DNA of 34,567 bases from CAZNAQ01 sp964585585 (GTDB lineage: Bacteria; Patescibacteriota; Patescibacteriia; Patescibacteriales; JAGXOH01). The notes below the pieces were generated by a model. The model made no database searches, was not told the origin of the DNA, and worked only from the letters and a program-made list of their open reading frames with translations. A program made the translations under genes and the position numbers. Positions 22,265 through 29,725 of this stretch are shown here, piece after piece (position 1 is the stretch's first letter; every line of letters begins with the position of its first letter). The stretch spans positions 1 through 34,567 of the forward strand of contig CAZPEL010000005.1 of assembly GCA_964585585.1 (NCBI GenBank), read 5' to 3'.

Positions 22265-22462
22265 TTATTTTAAACCTTTCTTAAGGATACAATGATCATA
22301 AACTCCCTCAAAAGTGACTCCGCCGCCGCTTCGACTGAACTGCTCCGCTTCTTGAACGCATTCCTTTTTAGCCATATAGGGGCGGAAGCTGAGCCAATAG
22401 AATGATAGCAAGAACATAAAAAGGATCATTCCGTAAATAAAATACCTTTCCTTTTTGGGCAT
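22265..22462 (-). CDS. 65-aa single-TM protein with a two-Cys motif
   Basis: A basic start (MPKKERYF), one TM helix (about residues 8-27), then a short outer tail with Cys35 (KKECVQEAEQF) and Cys58 (YDHCILKKGLK). The CxxxA...YxxC...GL pattern is one I associate with small CPR membrane proteins, but I can name no function. First of a 4-gene block with the 59-aa gene, sigma factor and regulator, all separated by 2-4 nt; it is 66 nt from the pseudouridine synthase gene upstream. Confidence 0.75.
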   Translation of the reverse strand: MPKKERYFIYGMILFMFLLSFYWLSFRPYMAKKECVQEAEQFSRSGGGVTFEGVYDHCILKKGLK

Positions 22463-22528
22463 ATTGTTTCTTTAATTCTAAGTAATATTAAAAACGAATA
22501 AAAAGAAGAATGGTAACAATTCCGCCAT

Positions 22529-23485
22529 CTATTTCAAGGTCTTCCATAGATCCAACAGCTCCGGAGGAAGTTCCAGGGTAAGCTCCCTGGTCTCGCCTTG
22601 TAGATCCCGGAATTGCAAAACATCGGCCACTAAAAATACCCTGCCCCGCAAGAACCCTCGCTCTCGGATCCTTTGATTTTCCACCTTGGTCTTTTTGTGG
22701 CCGTACATATCATCTCCGACCACCGGATGACCATAAGCGGATAAATGAACCCGGATCTGATGGGTTCTTCCGGTAAGGATCCGAACCCGGAGCAAGCTGA
22801 ACTTTTTTTTCCTCTCCAGAACCCAAAAACGGCTCAAGGCCTGTTTGCTTCCTTCTTCCGAGTCCGAAGCGGTGGCCATTTTAAAACCCTTGGGGGAACG
22901 CTTGATAGGCAGATCCATCTCCCCGTCATCCTGGTTCACCCGACCGTGGACCAGAGCGGTATACTTCTTTTTCACCCGCCGATCTTGAAATTGTTTTTTC
23001 AGGTTTCGGAAGCTTTCCGGGGTTCGGGCCGCCACCAACAAACCGCTCACTTCTCGATCCAGGCGATGCAACAAACCGGGTCGCCATTCATCCTCTCCCA
23101 CTTCTTTTATCTCGGGGTACTTTTCCACTAAAAAATCGATTAAGGCCGGTTCTTTTAAATGCGGAGTTCGGTGGGATACCAAACCGGCCGGCTTGTTGAC
23201 CACTACATAGTCATCGGTTTCGGCCACTATATCCACTTCCGGCGCGGCCTGTTTTTGCTGCTGAAAACTTTGAGCTTCTTGCTCCTTTAATTCTTGTTCC
23301 GAAGGGGAAAACACTCGATCTCCCTGCTTTAAACGATAAGAAGAATTCTTTTTTTCTTGTTCCACTTGAACCCGCCCCTCCTGGATCAATTTCTGCACCT
23401 GAGAACGGGAAAGATCGGGGTAATGCCCGCTTAAAAATTTATCCAATCTCTCTCCAGAATTATCCGGGGTTGCTGTTATTTCCAT
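22529..23485 (-). CDS. RluA-family pseudouridine synthase (RluC/RluD-like)
   Basis: 318-aa enzyme that isomerises uridines, probably in 23S rRNA. An S4 RNA-binding domain covers residues 11-60 (RLDKFLSGHYPDLSRSQVQKLI). The catalytic domain starts near 85 (VDIVAETDDYVVVNKPAGL) and has the catalytic Asp143 in HRLDREVSGLLV; the family consensus is HRLDxxTSG, here with Val for Thr. RILTGRTHQIRVHLS (starting near 234) is the usual RTHQIR block. The S4 domain favours RluC/RluD over RluA; site specificity cannot be read. The gene starts 5 nt after the glycosyltransferase gene stop. Confidence 0.95.
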   Translation of the reverse strand: MEITATPDNSGERLDKFLSGHYPDLSRSQVQKLIQEGRVQVEQEKKNSSYRLKQGDRVFSPSEQELKEQEAQSFQQQKQAAPEVDIVAETDDYVVVNKPAGLVSHRTPHLKEPALIDFLVEKYPEIKEVGEDEWRPGLLHRLDREVSGLLVAARTPESFRNLKKQFQDRRVKKKYTALVHGRVNQDDGEMDLPIKRSPKGFKMATASDSEEGSKQALSRFWVLERKKKFSLLRVRILTGRTHQIRVHLSAYGHPVVGDDMYGHKKTKVENQRIRERGFLRGRVFLVADVLQFRDLQGETRELTLELPPELLDLWKTLK

Positions 23486-23490
23486 AATGT

Positions 23491-24630
23491 TTAGAGTTCA
23501 TGAGTTAATCTTTGTATTTGCCGGGCAAAACTAAACTGGTCCCGGACCAATTCAGAAGCGTTCCGGCCCATATTCTTTTTAAGATCCGGTGCTTGCTGCA
23601 AACGAATGAATTTTTGGGCTAATTCCTCACTATCGCCCTCGGAGACCAGGAAGCCGGTCCTGTCTTCCCGCACCAGGTCCTCCCAGCCCTTATCCCGAAA
23701 AGCTATGACCGGCAAGCCGGCGGACATGGCCTCTAAGGCCACTTGGAAATCATACAATCTCGGCTGACTGATCCAGGCCAAATAAACATCAAAGCTGTCC
23801 CACCACTTCTCCAGATCCTTTTGGCCACCGACCAAATAGATCAAATTCTCGATACCGGTCTGGCGGGCCAACCAAGAAACCTTCTTTTTCTCTTTGCCGT
23901 CGCCAATAATGACCACTCTTAGATTACTAAAAATATCCAGACATATTTTGATGCTCTGAAAAAGACTCTCTATCTGGTAAACATTATCCAGGTCGGTTAT
24001 AACTCCCACGGAAAAACAATTTTTTACGGCGCAAGAATCACCTTTCCGGGCCAAATTGGAAAAAAGGTCATCTTGGTGCTCTTGGGTGGGAGAAATTCCC
24101 AAATAAATATTGCGGATCTTGTCCGATTTAAACCCCTTGTTCTCCAATTCCTGCTGCGATCTGTGATTAAAAACTATTATCCTGTCTACGGAACGGGACA
24201 AGGATCTTAAAAGCTTTAATAAAAATCCGACCCTTTCCCGGCCGCAAACATCCGGCCTTTCCAACCAAATCACCCTCATCCTTAAAATCCGGCCCACCGG
24301 AGTGAAGATAACTCGATCGTTATTGTCAAAACAAATAATGGCGTTTATTTTTTTGAAAAACTTGGCATAGAACAAAGTAATGAATTGTTTTAAACAAAGA
24401 GGCGGGATCAAGGGGATGACCACAAACTTGCCCCAGCCGGACTCCAGATCCGGTCCGGATCGGACCTTTTTGACCATTCTCTGAGGCGAAGTCTCGGCAA
24501 ACCAATCCAAAAAATCAGGGTTAGAAGACATTATGTGGAAAAAGTAGCCCTTATTCTCCATTTTTTTGAACAATTGGGCTATTAATTGACTGGGGTGGCG
24601 ATTGGAATTTATTATTAAAAAATTCTTCAT
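23491..24630 (-). CDS. GT4-family (GT-B fold) glycosyltransferase
   Basis: 379 aa. The C-terminal GT-B half shows FSVGVITDLDNVYQIESLFQ (a variant donor-domain start near 205), VVIIGDGKEKKKV near 239, and the E-x7-E type region VALEAMSAGLPVIAFRDKGWEDLV (starting near 301) followed by TGFLVSEGDSEELAQKF. The N-terminal acceptor domain starts FLIINSNRHPSQLIAQLF. It makes a glycan or lipid-linked sugar from an activated sugar at the membrane face. The flippase gene upstream ends 3 nt before it, so the pair is probably part of one surface-polysaccharide pathway. Confidence 0.9.
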   Translation of the reverse strand: MKNFLIINSNRHPSQLIAQLFKKMENKGYFFHIMSSNPDFLDWFAETSPQRMVKKVRSGPDLESGWGKFVVIPLIPPLCLKQFITLFYAKFFKKINAIICFDNNDRVIFTPVGRILRMRVIWLERPDVCGRERVGFLLKLLRSLSRSVDRIIVFNHRSQQELENKGFKSDKIRNIYLGISPTQEHQDDLFSNLARKGDSCAVKNCFSVGVITDLDNVYQIESLFQSIKICLDIFSNLRVVIIGDGKEKKKVSWLARQTGIENLIYLVGGQKDLEKWWDSFDVYLAWISQPRLYDFQVALEAMSAGLPVIAFRDKGWEDLVREDRTGFLVSEGDSEELAQKFIRLQQAPDLKKNMGRNASELVRDQFSFARQIQRLTHEL

Positions 24631-24633
24631 AGT

Positions 24634-26070
24634 TTAATTTTTATTCAATAAGATCCTTATCTCTTGGGCGGTAATACCCCGGAAGGCGTAAAGACTCAGG
24701 AAATAGACCACTCCGCTGCCCACCAGGGTCAAGAACAGACCGAAAAGCGAATCATAAAAACTCGTCGGTATTAGGTATAGGGCCCCGCCCATAACTCCGG
24801 AAGCCAATAAGGTCTTCCAAAATGTGGCGGCCCGGGGCAGGAAACGAGTGTATTTCCAGGTGTAGTAAAAAGCAAAAACGCCGATAACTACCTCGCTATA
24901 AACGGTCATCCAGGCCGCGCCGACATAGGAGTATTGGGGGATAAAAATAATGTAGCCGATCAGGGAAGTGATACTGGTAAAAATATAGGCCCAGATTATC
25001 TGCTTTTGCTTTTCTATAGCTATAATAACATGGCTGAACATAACTCCAACAAAGATAAAAGCGCAAGCCAGGACCAATATTTTAAGCACCGCTCCGGAGG
25101 CGGCAAAATCCTCGCCCGCGATCAAGGTCATCACCTGCCGGGACAGGAATTGGGCTCCGACCACCAAGGGGACGCACAGAATAAGCATAAAATTAACCGC
25201 CCTTTGAATTATATTGTTAAAATATTCATAATTCTTTTTTACCCAGCTAGATGTTAATATGGGCAGAATGATACCGCCGAAAACAAAAGGGATCATGGTC
25301 AATACATCGATTACTTTGTAAGTAGCTCCGTATATACCTACATCGGATTGGGGCTTGACCAAGGACAGGACCAGAACATCGGCCCGCAGATAGATCAAAT
25401 TAAAAACAATGGTCAGGGCCAGAGGCCAGGTTTTTTTCAGTATATCCTTCCACCAGTTCCAATCCATCCCGATCCGAACCCGAAAGAACCTCCGGGCAAA
25501 CCAATAATGAAAGAAGAAGCTGAAACCATTGGCTATGACCGTGGCCACCATAGCCCCCAATAAACCCCAATTGTTATAAGAAACCAAAAAGACACCTATG
25601 ACCAGAACACTTCTGCCTATTACCTCGGCTATGGATACCCGGTCCATGCGTAATCTGTTCTGAAACAAACCGACAAATATCTGATTCAGGGAAATAAACA
25701 AAAAGGCCAAAGTGGTGATAAGAACTCCTATCTTGACCGTAAAACTGTAAGGCAGGAATATGACCACCAAGGGAGCCAGGGCCAAAAAGGCCAAGGCGGA
25801 AAAAAAACGAAGTCCGAAAAGATTGTTTAGGGCCTTTTGGTTGTCTACATCCGGTCGGCTGATCATCTGAGCCGTTAACAGGGTTAGTCCCAGGTCTCCG
25901 GCCACACTAAAAAGTGATAAAAAGGACATTATGGTGGTGTATTGACCAAAGCCGGACTGGCCCAAATATCTGGTCAATATTGCCACCACCACCAAGCCCA
26001 AACCGGTAATAACGACCTTGCTGATGATCTGGATGACAGTGTTATAAGCAACTTTGGTGGATAATCTCAT
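24634..26070 (-). CDS. Wzx-type flippase (MOP/MATE superfamily polysaccharide transporter)
   Basis: 478 aa from the ATG at 26070; an in-frame TTG at 26103 would add 11 residues. About 12-14 TM helices run the whole length. The start LSTKVAYNTVIQIISKVV and the block GLGLVVVAILTRYLGQSGFGQYTT (residues 25-48) are typical of Wzx/RfbX proteins, as is the FNLIYLRADVLVLSLVKP segment (starting near 222). It flips lipid-linked oligosaccharides across the membrane. First gene of the minus-strand run with the glycosyltransferase and pseudouridine synthase; two TATAAT sequences (26103-26108 and 26134-26139) lie upstream, the nearer of which would exclude the TTG start. Confidence 0.93.
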   Translation of the reverse strand: MRLSTKVAYNTVIQIISKVVITGLGLVVVAILTRYLGQSGFGQYTTIMSFLSLFSVAGDLGLTLLTAQMISRPDVDNQKALNNLFGLRFFSALAFLALAPLVVIFLPYSFTVKIGVLITTLAFLFISLNQIFVGLFQNRLRMDRVSIAEVIGRSVLVIGVFLVSYNNWGLLGAMVATVIANGFSFFFHYWFARRFFRVRIGMDWNWWKDILKKTWPLALTIVFNLIYLRADVLVLSLVKPQSDVGIYGATYKVIDVLTMIPFVFGGIILPILTSSWVKKNYEYFNNIIQRAVNFMLILCVPLVVGAQFLSRQVMTLIAGEDFAASGAVLKILVLACAFIFVGVMFSHVIIAIEKQKQIIWAYIFTSITSLIGYIIFIPQYSYVGAAWMTVYSEVVIGVFAFYYTWKYTRFLPRAATFWKTLLASGVMGGALYLIPTSFYDSLFGLFLTLVGSGVVYFLSLYAFRGITAQEIRILLNKN

Positions 26071-26102
26071 ACTGTATCTATTTGAAATTCGGAAGGATTT
26101 CA

Positions 26103-26141
26103 ATTATAATTTAATAATAATCCCTCTTTTTTAATTATAAC
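26103..26141. promoter_or_regulatory. Divergent promoter region between flippase and pilin-like genes
   Basis: On the minus strand, TATAAT at 26103-26108 and an extended TGTTATAAT ending at 26134. On the plus strand, TATAAC at 26136-26141, only 9 nt before the ATG at 26151. No good -35 for either. Confidence 0.4.
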
Positions 26142-26150
26142 ATAATTAAT

Positions 26151-26582
26151 ATGTTTCAAGCTAAAAAAATCATCTCTTTTTTGATCCTTTTTTTGTTCTT
26201 AAATCTAAGTCTTGTCTTTCTTGTATCCGCCCCCAAAACGGTCCTGGCCGGAAACCCTTTTGATCCGGAAAACCAGATCGGAGTAGAGGAAGTGGGAGAA
26301 GATGCCTATGGCCAAAGTAGCGACCCCAAAGACCCAAGGGAAATAGTGGCCAATATCATCGAGGTTATTTTGGGTTTCTTGGCCATAATATTTGTGGGAC
26401 TGATCATCTGGAGCGGTTTTGAATGGATGACCGCCGGCGGCAATGAGGAAAAAGTGGGTCAAGCCAAAAAAAGATTAAAAAACAGTGTTATTGGTTTAAT
26501 AATAATACTCATGGCTTACGGAATAACTTACTTCGTAACCGAACAGATCACCGACGCCGCCAAACAGCCCTGGGAGTGGTAA
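26151..26582 (+). CDS. VirB2/TrbC-like (CPR-type) small membrane pilin-like protein
   Basis: 143 aa. Signal peptide or first TM at about residues 6-32 (IISFLILFLFLNLSLVFLVSA, cleavage near VLAG). An acidic loop (35-65) is followed by two TM helices: IVANIIEVILGFLAIIFVGLIIWSG (starting near 65) and VIGLIIILMAYGITYFVT (starting near 114), joined by FEWMTAGGNEEKVGQAKKRLKNS. The (M/A)TAGGNEEKV loop between two helices is the typical pattern of the TrbC/VirB2-like proteins frequent in CPR genomes. Its role there is unclear; these proteins may build pili or be envelope components. Followed after 4 nt by the glycoside-hydrolase-like gene. Confidence 0.85.
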   Translation: MFQAKKIISFLILFLFLNLSLVFLVSAPKTVLAGNPFDPENQIGVEEVGEDAYGQSSDPKDPREIVANIIEVILGFLAIIFVGLIIWSGFEWMTAGGNEEKVGQAKKRLKNSVIGLIIILMAYGITYFVTEQITDAAKQPWEW

Positions 26583-26586
26583 AATT

Positions 26587-27606
26587 ATGATACTAAAAAA
26601 AATCAAAGAGTTCAAGAAAACTTCCATAACTTTGGCTGTATTTTTTTTGCTTTTACTGGCCATACTCTTTTTAAGCCGAGGGGAGGCCTGCCCCCCGAAA
26701 GAGGCGGAGTACGGCATTACTTTCTCCAAACTCAAGGCCCGGGAACTAAAGCTGGACTGGAAACAGGCCTATGTGGACATACTGGATGGCTTGGATATCA
26801 AAAAATTACGGCTGGCCGCTTATTGGAGTGAAGTGGAGAGCGACCGAGATGAATTCACTTACCGGGACCTGGATTGGCAGATACAACAGGCCTCGCAAAG
26901 AAATATAGATATCATTCTGGCGGTGGGCGGTCGACTGCCCCGGTGGCCGGAATGCCATTTTCCGGGTTGGGCCGGCAATATTTCCCGGGAAAAAAGACAA
27001 AAACAACTTTTGGATTATATACAAAAAACCGTGAACAGATATAAGGATAACTCCCATATTCAGGCCTGGCAAGTGGAGAACGAACCCTTCCTGTCCTCCC
27101 ATTTTGGGGAATGCCCTCCCCTGGACAAGGATTTCCTGGATAAGGAAATATCCTTGGTGAAAAAAATGGATTCCCGGCCCATAGTGGTTACCGACTCCGG
27201 AGAATTATCCCTATGGATACCGGCGGCCAGCCGAGCGGACATATTCGGGACCACTATGTACAAACAAACTTACTCGGAGAAGTTGGGAAGTTATGTGGAA
27301 TATCCGATCCGGCCCGGCTTCTTCCATTTCAAGAGAAATGTAGCCGACTGGTTCGCCGAACCGCAAAAATGGGTGGTTATAGAATTGCAGGGCGAGCCCT
27401 GGGGGCCCAAGCCCTACCAAAACCTGAGCCCGAAAGAAAGAAAAAAGACCATGAGTCCGGAAAAATTTGAACAGATGATGGAATTCGCCCGCCAAACCGG
27501 ATTCAAGGAATTTTATCTCTGGGGGGCGGAATACTGGTACTGGGAAAAGACCAAGAACAACGATCCGGCTATGTGGCAAAAGGCCCAAAAACTCTTTACA
27601 CAATAA
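26587..27606 (+). CDS. Glycoside-hydrolase-like TIM-barrel protein (cellulase/GH42-like)
   Basis: 339 aa with an N-terminal TM or signal anchor (about residues 13-30), then an extracytoplasmic (beta/alpha)8-type domain. IKKLRLAAYWSEVESDRDEFTYRDLDWQI (starting near 71) is the classic start of GH5/GH42-like barrels. The putative acid/base Glu166 is in WQVENEPF, and the nucleophile is likely Glu266 in VIELQGEPWG. FKEFYLWGAEYWYW near 312 is the last strand, with aromatic sugar-stacking residues. It is linked to the pilin-like gene (4 nt) and to the ROK gene (26 nt downstream). The substrate is unknown; a role in trimming surface glycans is possible. Confidence 0.85.
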   Translation: MILKKIKEFKKTSITLAVFFLLLLAILFLSRGEACPPKEAEYGITFSKLKARELKLDWKQAYVDILDGLDIKKLRLAAYWSEVESDRDEFTYRDLDWQIQQASQRNIDIILAVGGRLPRWPECHFPGWAGNISREKRQKQLLDYIQKTVNRYKDNSHIQAWQVENEPFLSSHFGECPPLDKDFLDKEISLVKKMDSRPIVVTDSGELSLWIPAASRADIFGTTMYKQTYSEKLGSYVEYPIRPGFFHFKRNVADWFAEPQKWVVIELQGEPWGPKPYQNLSPKERKKTMSPEKFEQMMEFARQTGFKEFYLWGAEYWYWEKTKNNDPAMWQKAQKLFTQ

Positions 27607-27632
27607 AAAGATACGGGTAAGATTACCACGAT

Positions 27633-28484
27633 ATGACCCATACTAAAAAATACACCATCGGAGCGGACATAGGAGGGACCAACATGAAGGCGGTTCTTTG
27701 GGATGGAGACAAGGTTCTGGAAAGTTATAACCTGGCCACTTCCAAAGACAACCTGGACCATTTTCTGATCATGTTGAAAGCCCTGATCGATCCGCTCCTG
27801 GATAAGGCCAAAAAAGACAAGGCCAAAATCTCGGGACTGGGAATAGGAATAGCCGGCCTGTATGACATCAATAGCAACAGAGTGACCAAATCCCCCAATA
27901 TACCGATATTGGACGGGGTGGACCTGGCCTCCAAGGTGAAAGAAACCCTGGGAATGGAGCCCTTAATAGATAATGACGCCAATTGTTTTGTCAGAGCCCA
28001 AGCTCTTAAGGGCGTGGCCAAGAAATACGATAATATTTTCGGCCTGACCATCGGAACCGGTATTGGCGGCGGCTGGTGGATCAACGGAAAGGTTTATCGG
28101 GGATCCCGGGGCGGGGCCGGAGAGATCAAAACAATGATAATAGACGACTCCCGAGAGATCGAAGAGATCTACAAAAAATTAAGCCAAGGCAATTCCGCCA
28201 ATTTGGCCGAAGAGGCCTACCGCGGAGATGATCTGGCCAAGAGATCCTTTCAGGAAATGGGCTATTATCTGGGCCTGACCTGCGCCAATGTCATAAACCT
28301 CCTGGATCCGGAAGCAATAGTGATCGGCGGCGGCACTATGAAAGCGGCGGACCTTTTCTTTGCCAAACTCAAAAAAACAGCTTATGAATTCACCATGCAC
28401 CCCGAGGCCAAAAAAGTAAAAATACTCAAAGCCAAATCCGAAGACGATATCGGAGCCATAGGAGCGGCCTTGCAAATAGAGTAA
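27633..28484 (+). CDS. ROK-family protein (sugar kinase-like) lacking the zinc motif
   Basis: 283 aa, of the ROK branch of the actin/hexokinase ATPase fold. Visible: the phosphate-1 motif GADIGGTNMKAVLWD (10-24), GIGIAGLYD near 70, the catalytic-base segment IDNDANC (112-118, Asp115), and the ATP loop LTIGTGIGGGWW (138-149). Oddly, the ROK zinc site is missing: the usual GEIGH is GEIKT (163-167), and the following Cys-rich CxCGxxGCxE block is absent. No N-terminal DNA-binding domain, so a kinase and not a repressor. It would phosphorylate a sugar with ATP; the specificity is unknown. Last gene of the plus-strand run with pilin-like and GH-like genes. Confidence 0.9.
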   Translation: MTHTKKYTIGADIGGTNMKAVLWDGDKVLESYNLATSKDNLDHFLIMLKALIDPLLDKAKKDKAKISGLGIGIAGLYDINSNRVTKSPNIPILDGVDLASKVKETLGMEPLIDNDANCFVRAQALKGVAKKYDNIFGLTIGTGIGGGWWINGKVYRGSRGGAGEIKTMIIDDSREIEEIYKKLSQGNSANLAEEAYRGDDLAKRSFQEMGYYLGLTCANVINLLDPEAIVIGGGTMKAADLFFAKLKKTAYEFTMHPEAKKVKILKAKSEDDIGAIGAALQIE

Positions 28485-28534
28485 AGCTTTGGGTTGTTAG
28501 CTTTTAGGGAACAAACATACATAACTTTGGCCGC

Positions 28535-28563
28535 GTTGCAGCCCGCCTCCGGGCGACTGCAAC
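28535..28563. repeat. REP-like palindrome after the ROK gene
   Basis: GTTGCAG (28535-28541) pairs with CTGCAAC (28557-28563). Inside, CCCG (28542-28545) pairs with CGGG (28550-28553) around CCTC, leaving a CGA bulge. It lies between the ROK stop and the terminator. Confidence 0.5.
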
Positions 28564-28588
28564 AACTAATTCGAAATTCTTGGCAATA

Positions 28589-28621
28589 AAAAAATCTCCC
28601 TTAATTTTAAGGGAGATTTTT
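28589..28621. terminator. Bidirectional terminator between the ROK gene and trxA
   Basis: AAATCTCCCTTAA and TTAAGGGAGATTT as perfect arms around TTT (28592-28620), with A-run before and T-run after. Confidence 0.85.
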
Positions 28622-28632
28622 ATGTTTCCGGA

Positions 28633-28956
28633 TTATAGATATTTCTCCAAGGTCTCTTTTAAGGAATCCTTATCCCTCATGCCGGTCATGGTCTCCTGGG
28701 CCTCCCCGTCCTTGAAAACTATCAAAGTAGGGATACTCATTACTCCGTATTGGGAAGCGGTCTGCTGGGCTTCTTCCACATCCACCTTGCCCACCACGGC
28801 CTTACCTTCCATATCCTGAGATAGGTCATCAATAATAGGGGCCTGCATCTTACAGGGGCCGCACCACTCAGCGGAAAAATCCACCAAAACCGGTTTTTCC
28901 TTGGAAGCATCTATAGCTTCTTGCTGAAAATTGTCATCAGTGAATTGCTTAGCCAT
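28633..28956 (-). CDS. trxA: Thioredoxin
   Basis: 107-aa cytoplasmic disulfide reductase. The redox-active CGPC is at residues 32-35 (AEWCGPCKMQAP). The cis-Pro is in SIPTLIVFKDG (near residue 74), and length and fold order match thioredoxin. It reduces protein disulfides and can also reduce persulfides. It lies 46 nt after a CsoR/CstR-like repressor gene, on the same strand, and is the last gene of a five-gene run; a small hairpin (28984-29001) in the gap and an AT-rich extended -10-like TGTTATAAA could allow separate expression. Confidence 0.96.
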   Translation of the reverse strand: MAKQFTDDNFQQEAIDASKEKPVLVDFSAEWCGPCKMQAPIIDDLSQDMEGKAVVGKVDVEEAQQTASQYGVMSIPTLIVFKDGEAQETMTGMRDKDSLKETLEKYL

Positions 28957-29002
28957 AAAATCAATTATTTATAACAAATCTATTTTATAGTTTGCTATAA
29001 AT

Positions 29003-29248
29003 CTAATTATTTTTTATTAATTCCCTCATTAGTTGTTTTATTCTGTCTTTTTCTTTTTTATTCTTGCCCTTGATACTGCATTCCAATATTTCCTGTTCCA
29101 CCAGTTTATCCATAACCGAATTAATAGCGGACTTGGAGGCCTTGAGCTGGGTCAGAACCGTATAGCAATCCTGGTCCTCTTTTATCATTTTTTTGGATCC
29201 CTCCAATTGTCCTATGATGTTGTTGATCAATTGGTCTATGGTTTTCAT
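29003..29248 (-). CDS. CsoR/CstR-family (DUF156) transcriptional repressor
   Basis: 81-aa all-helical repressor. Family signs are the first helix IIGQLEGSKKMIKEDQDCYTVLTQL (starting at 11) and SAINSVMDKLVEQEILEC (starting at 40). Two Cys, Cys28 and Cys57, are 29 residues apart, as in CsoR (Cys36/Cys65) and CstR (Cys31/Cys60). The metal-ligand His, expected four residues before the second Cys, is Glu53 here. Cu(I) binding in CsoR needs that His; CstR, without it, senses persulfides by linking the two Cys. So a persulfide or thiol-stress sensor is the better guess. The C-terminus is a Lys-rich tail. A matching C/G palindrome sits in the operon promoter at 32318-32334. A weak promoter (TTGATA-16-TAACAT, 29257-29284) lies just upstream. 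Confidence 0.88.
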   Translation of the reverse strand: MKTIDQLINNIIGQLEGSKKMIKEDQDCYTVLTQLKASKSAINSVMDKLVEQEILECSIKGKNKKEKDRIKQLMRELIKNN

Positions 29249-29286
29249 ATGTTTTATGTTATCACATACCCAAATATTATCAAAAC

Positions 29287-29712
29287 TTAAATATTATAGC
29301 CAGGCGCCACCACTCCTTGTATCAGATCCACTATTTTCTGACAAGAACAGGGCAACTTTTCCTGGAAATCCTCATCCTCCGGAATGGCCCGAGACAGAAA
29401 ATTTTTATCCAGGCCCAGATAAGAAATAGTGGTTTTTTCCTCTTGTTCCCGTTTATAGACAAAGATCTGCTTGGGCTGCAGCAAAACAGCGCCGCGATCC
29501 GGATTCTTGCGGATACTTTGATAGGCCCGGGACGGATTGCAGACCATAACTGAATAATAAGACTCATCTGCTTTTACCTCGGCGCCGTGAGAGGCAAAAA
29601 CCTCCTTCATATTAAAGATGTTCCGGATCACAAAATTATGCTCTTTGGCCTGGTCGCGGAATCTTTTTATGACTTGAAGCGGAGTTTGAGAGGTTTGGAT
29701 TCGATGTAACAT
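29287..29712 (-). CDS. DUF302-family protein
   Basis: 141 aa, cytoplasmic. The DUF302 pattern is visible: VIKRFRDQAKEHNFVIRNIFNMKEV (starting at 14), YYSVMVCNPSRAYQSI (starting near 52; the CNP-A motif is the family signature), and DRGAVLLQPKQIFVYKREQEEKTTISYL (starting near 72), where the usual PC is PK. A CSC pair follows near residue 122 (KLPCSCQKIVD). DUF302 proteins often lie near metal or sulfur stress genes; no biochemical role is settled. It follows the BASS-CBS gene by 13 nt. Confidence 0.88.
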   Translation of the reverse strand: MLHRIQTSQTPLQVIKRFRDQAKEHNFVIRNIFNMKEVFASHGAEVKADESYYSVMVCNPSRAYQSIRKNPDRGAVLLQPKQIFVYKREQEEKTTISYLGLDKNFLSRAIPEDEDFQEKLPCSCQKIVDLIQGVVAPGYNI

Positions 29713-29725
29713 AATTTTGATCTGA

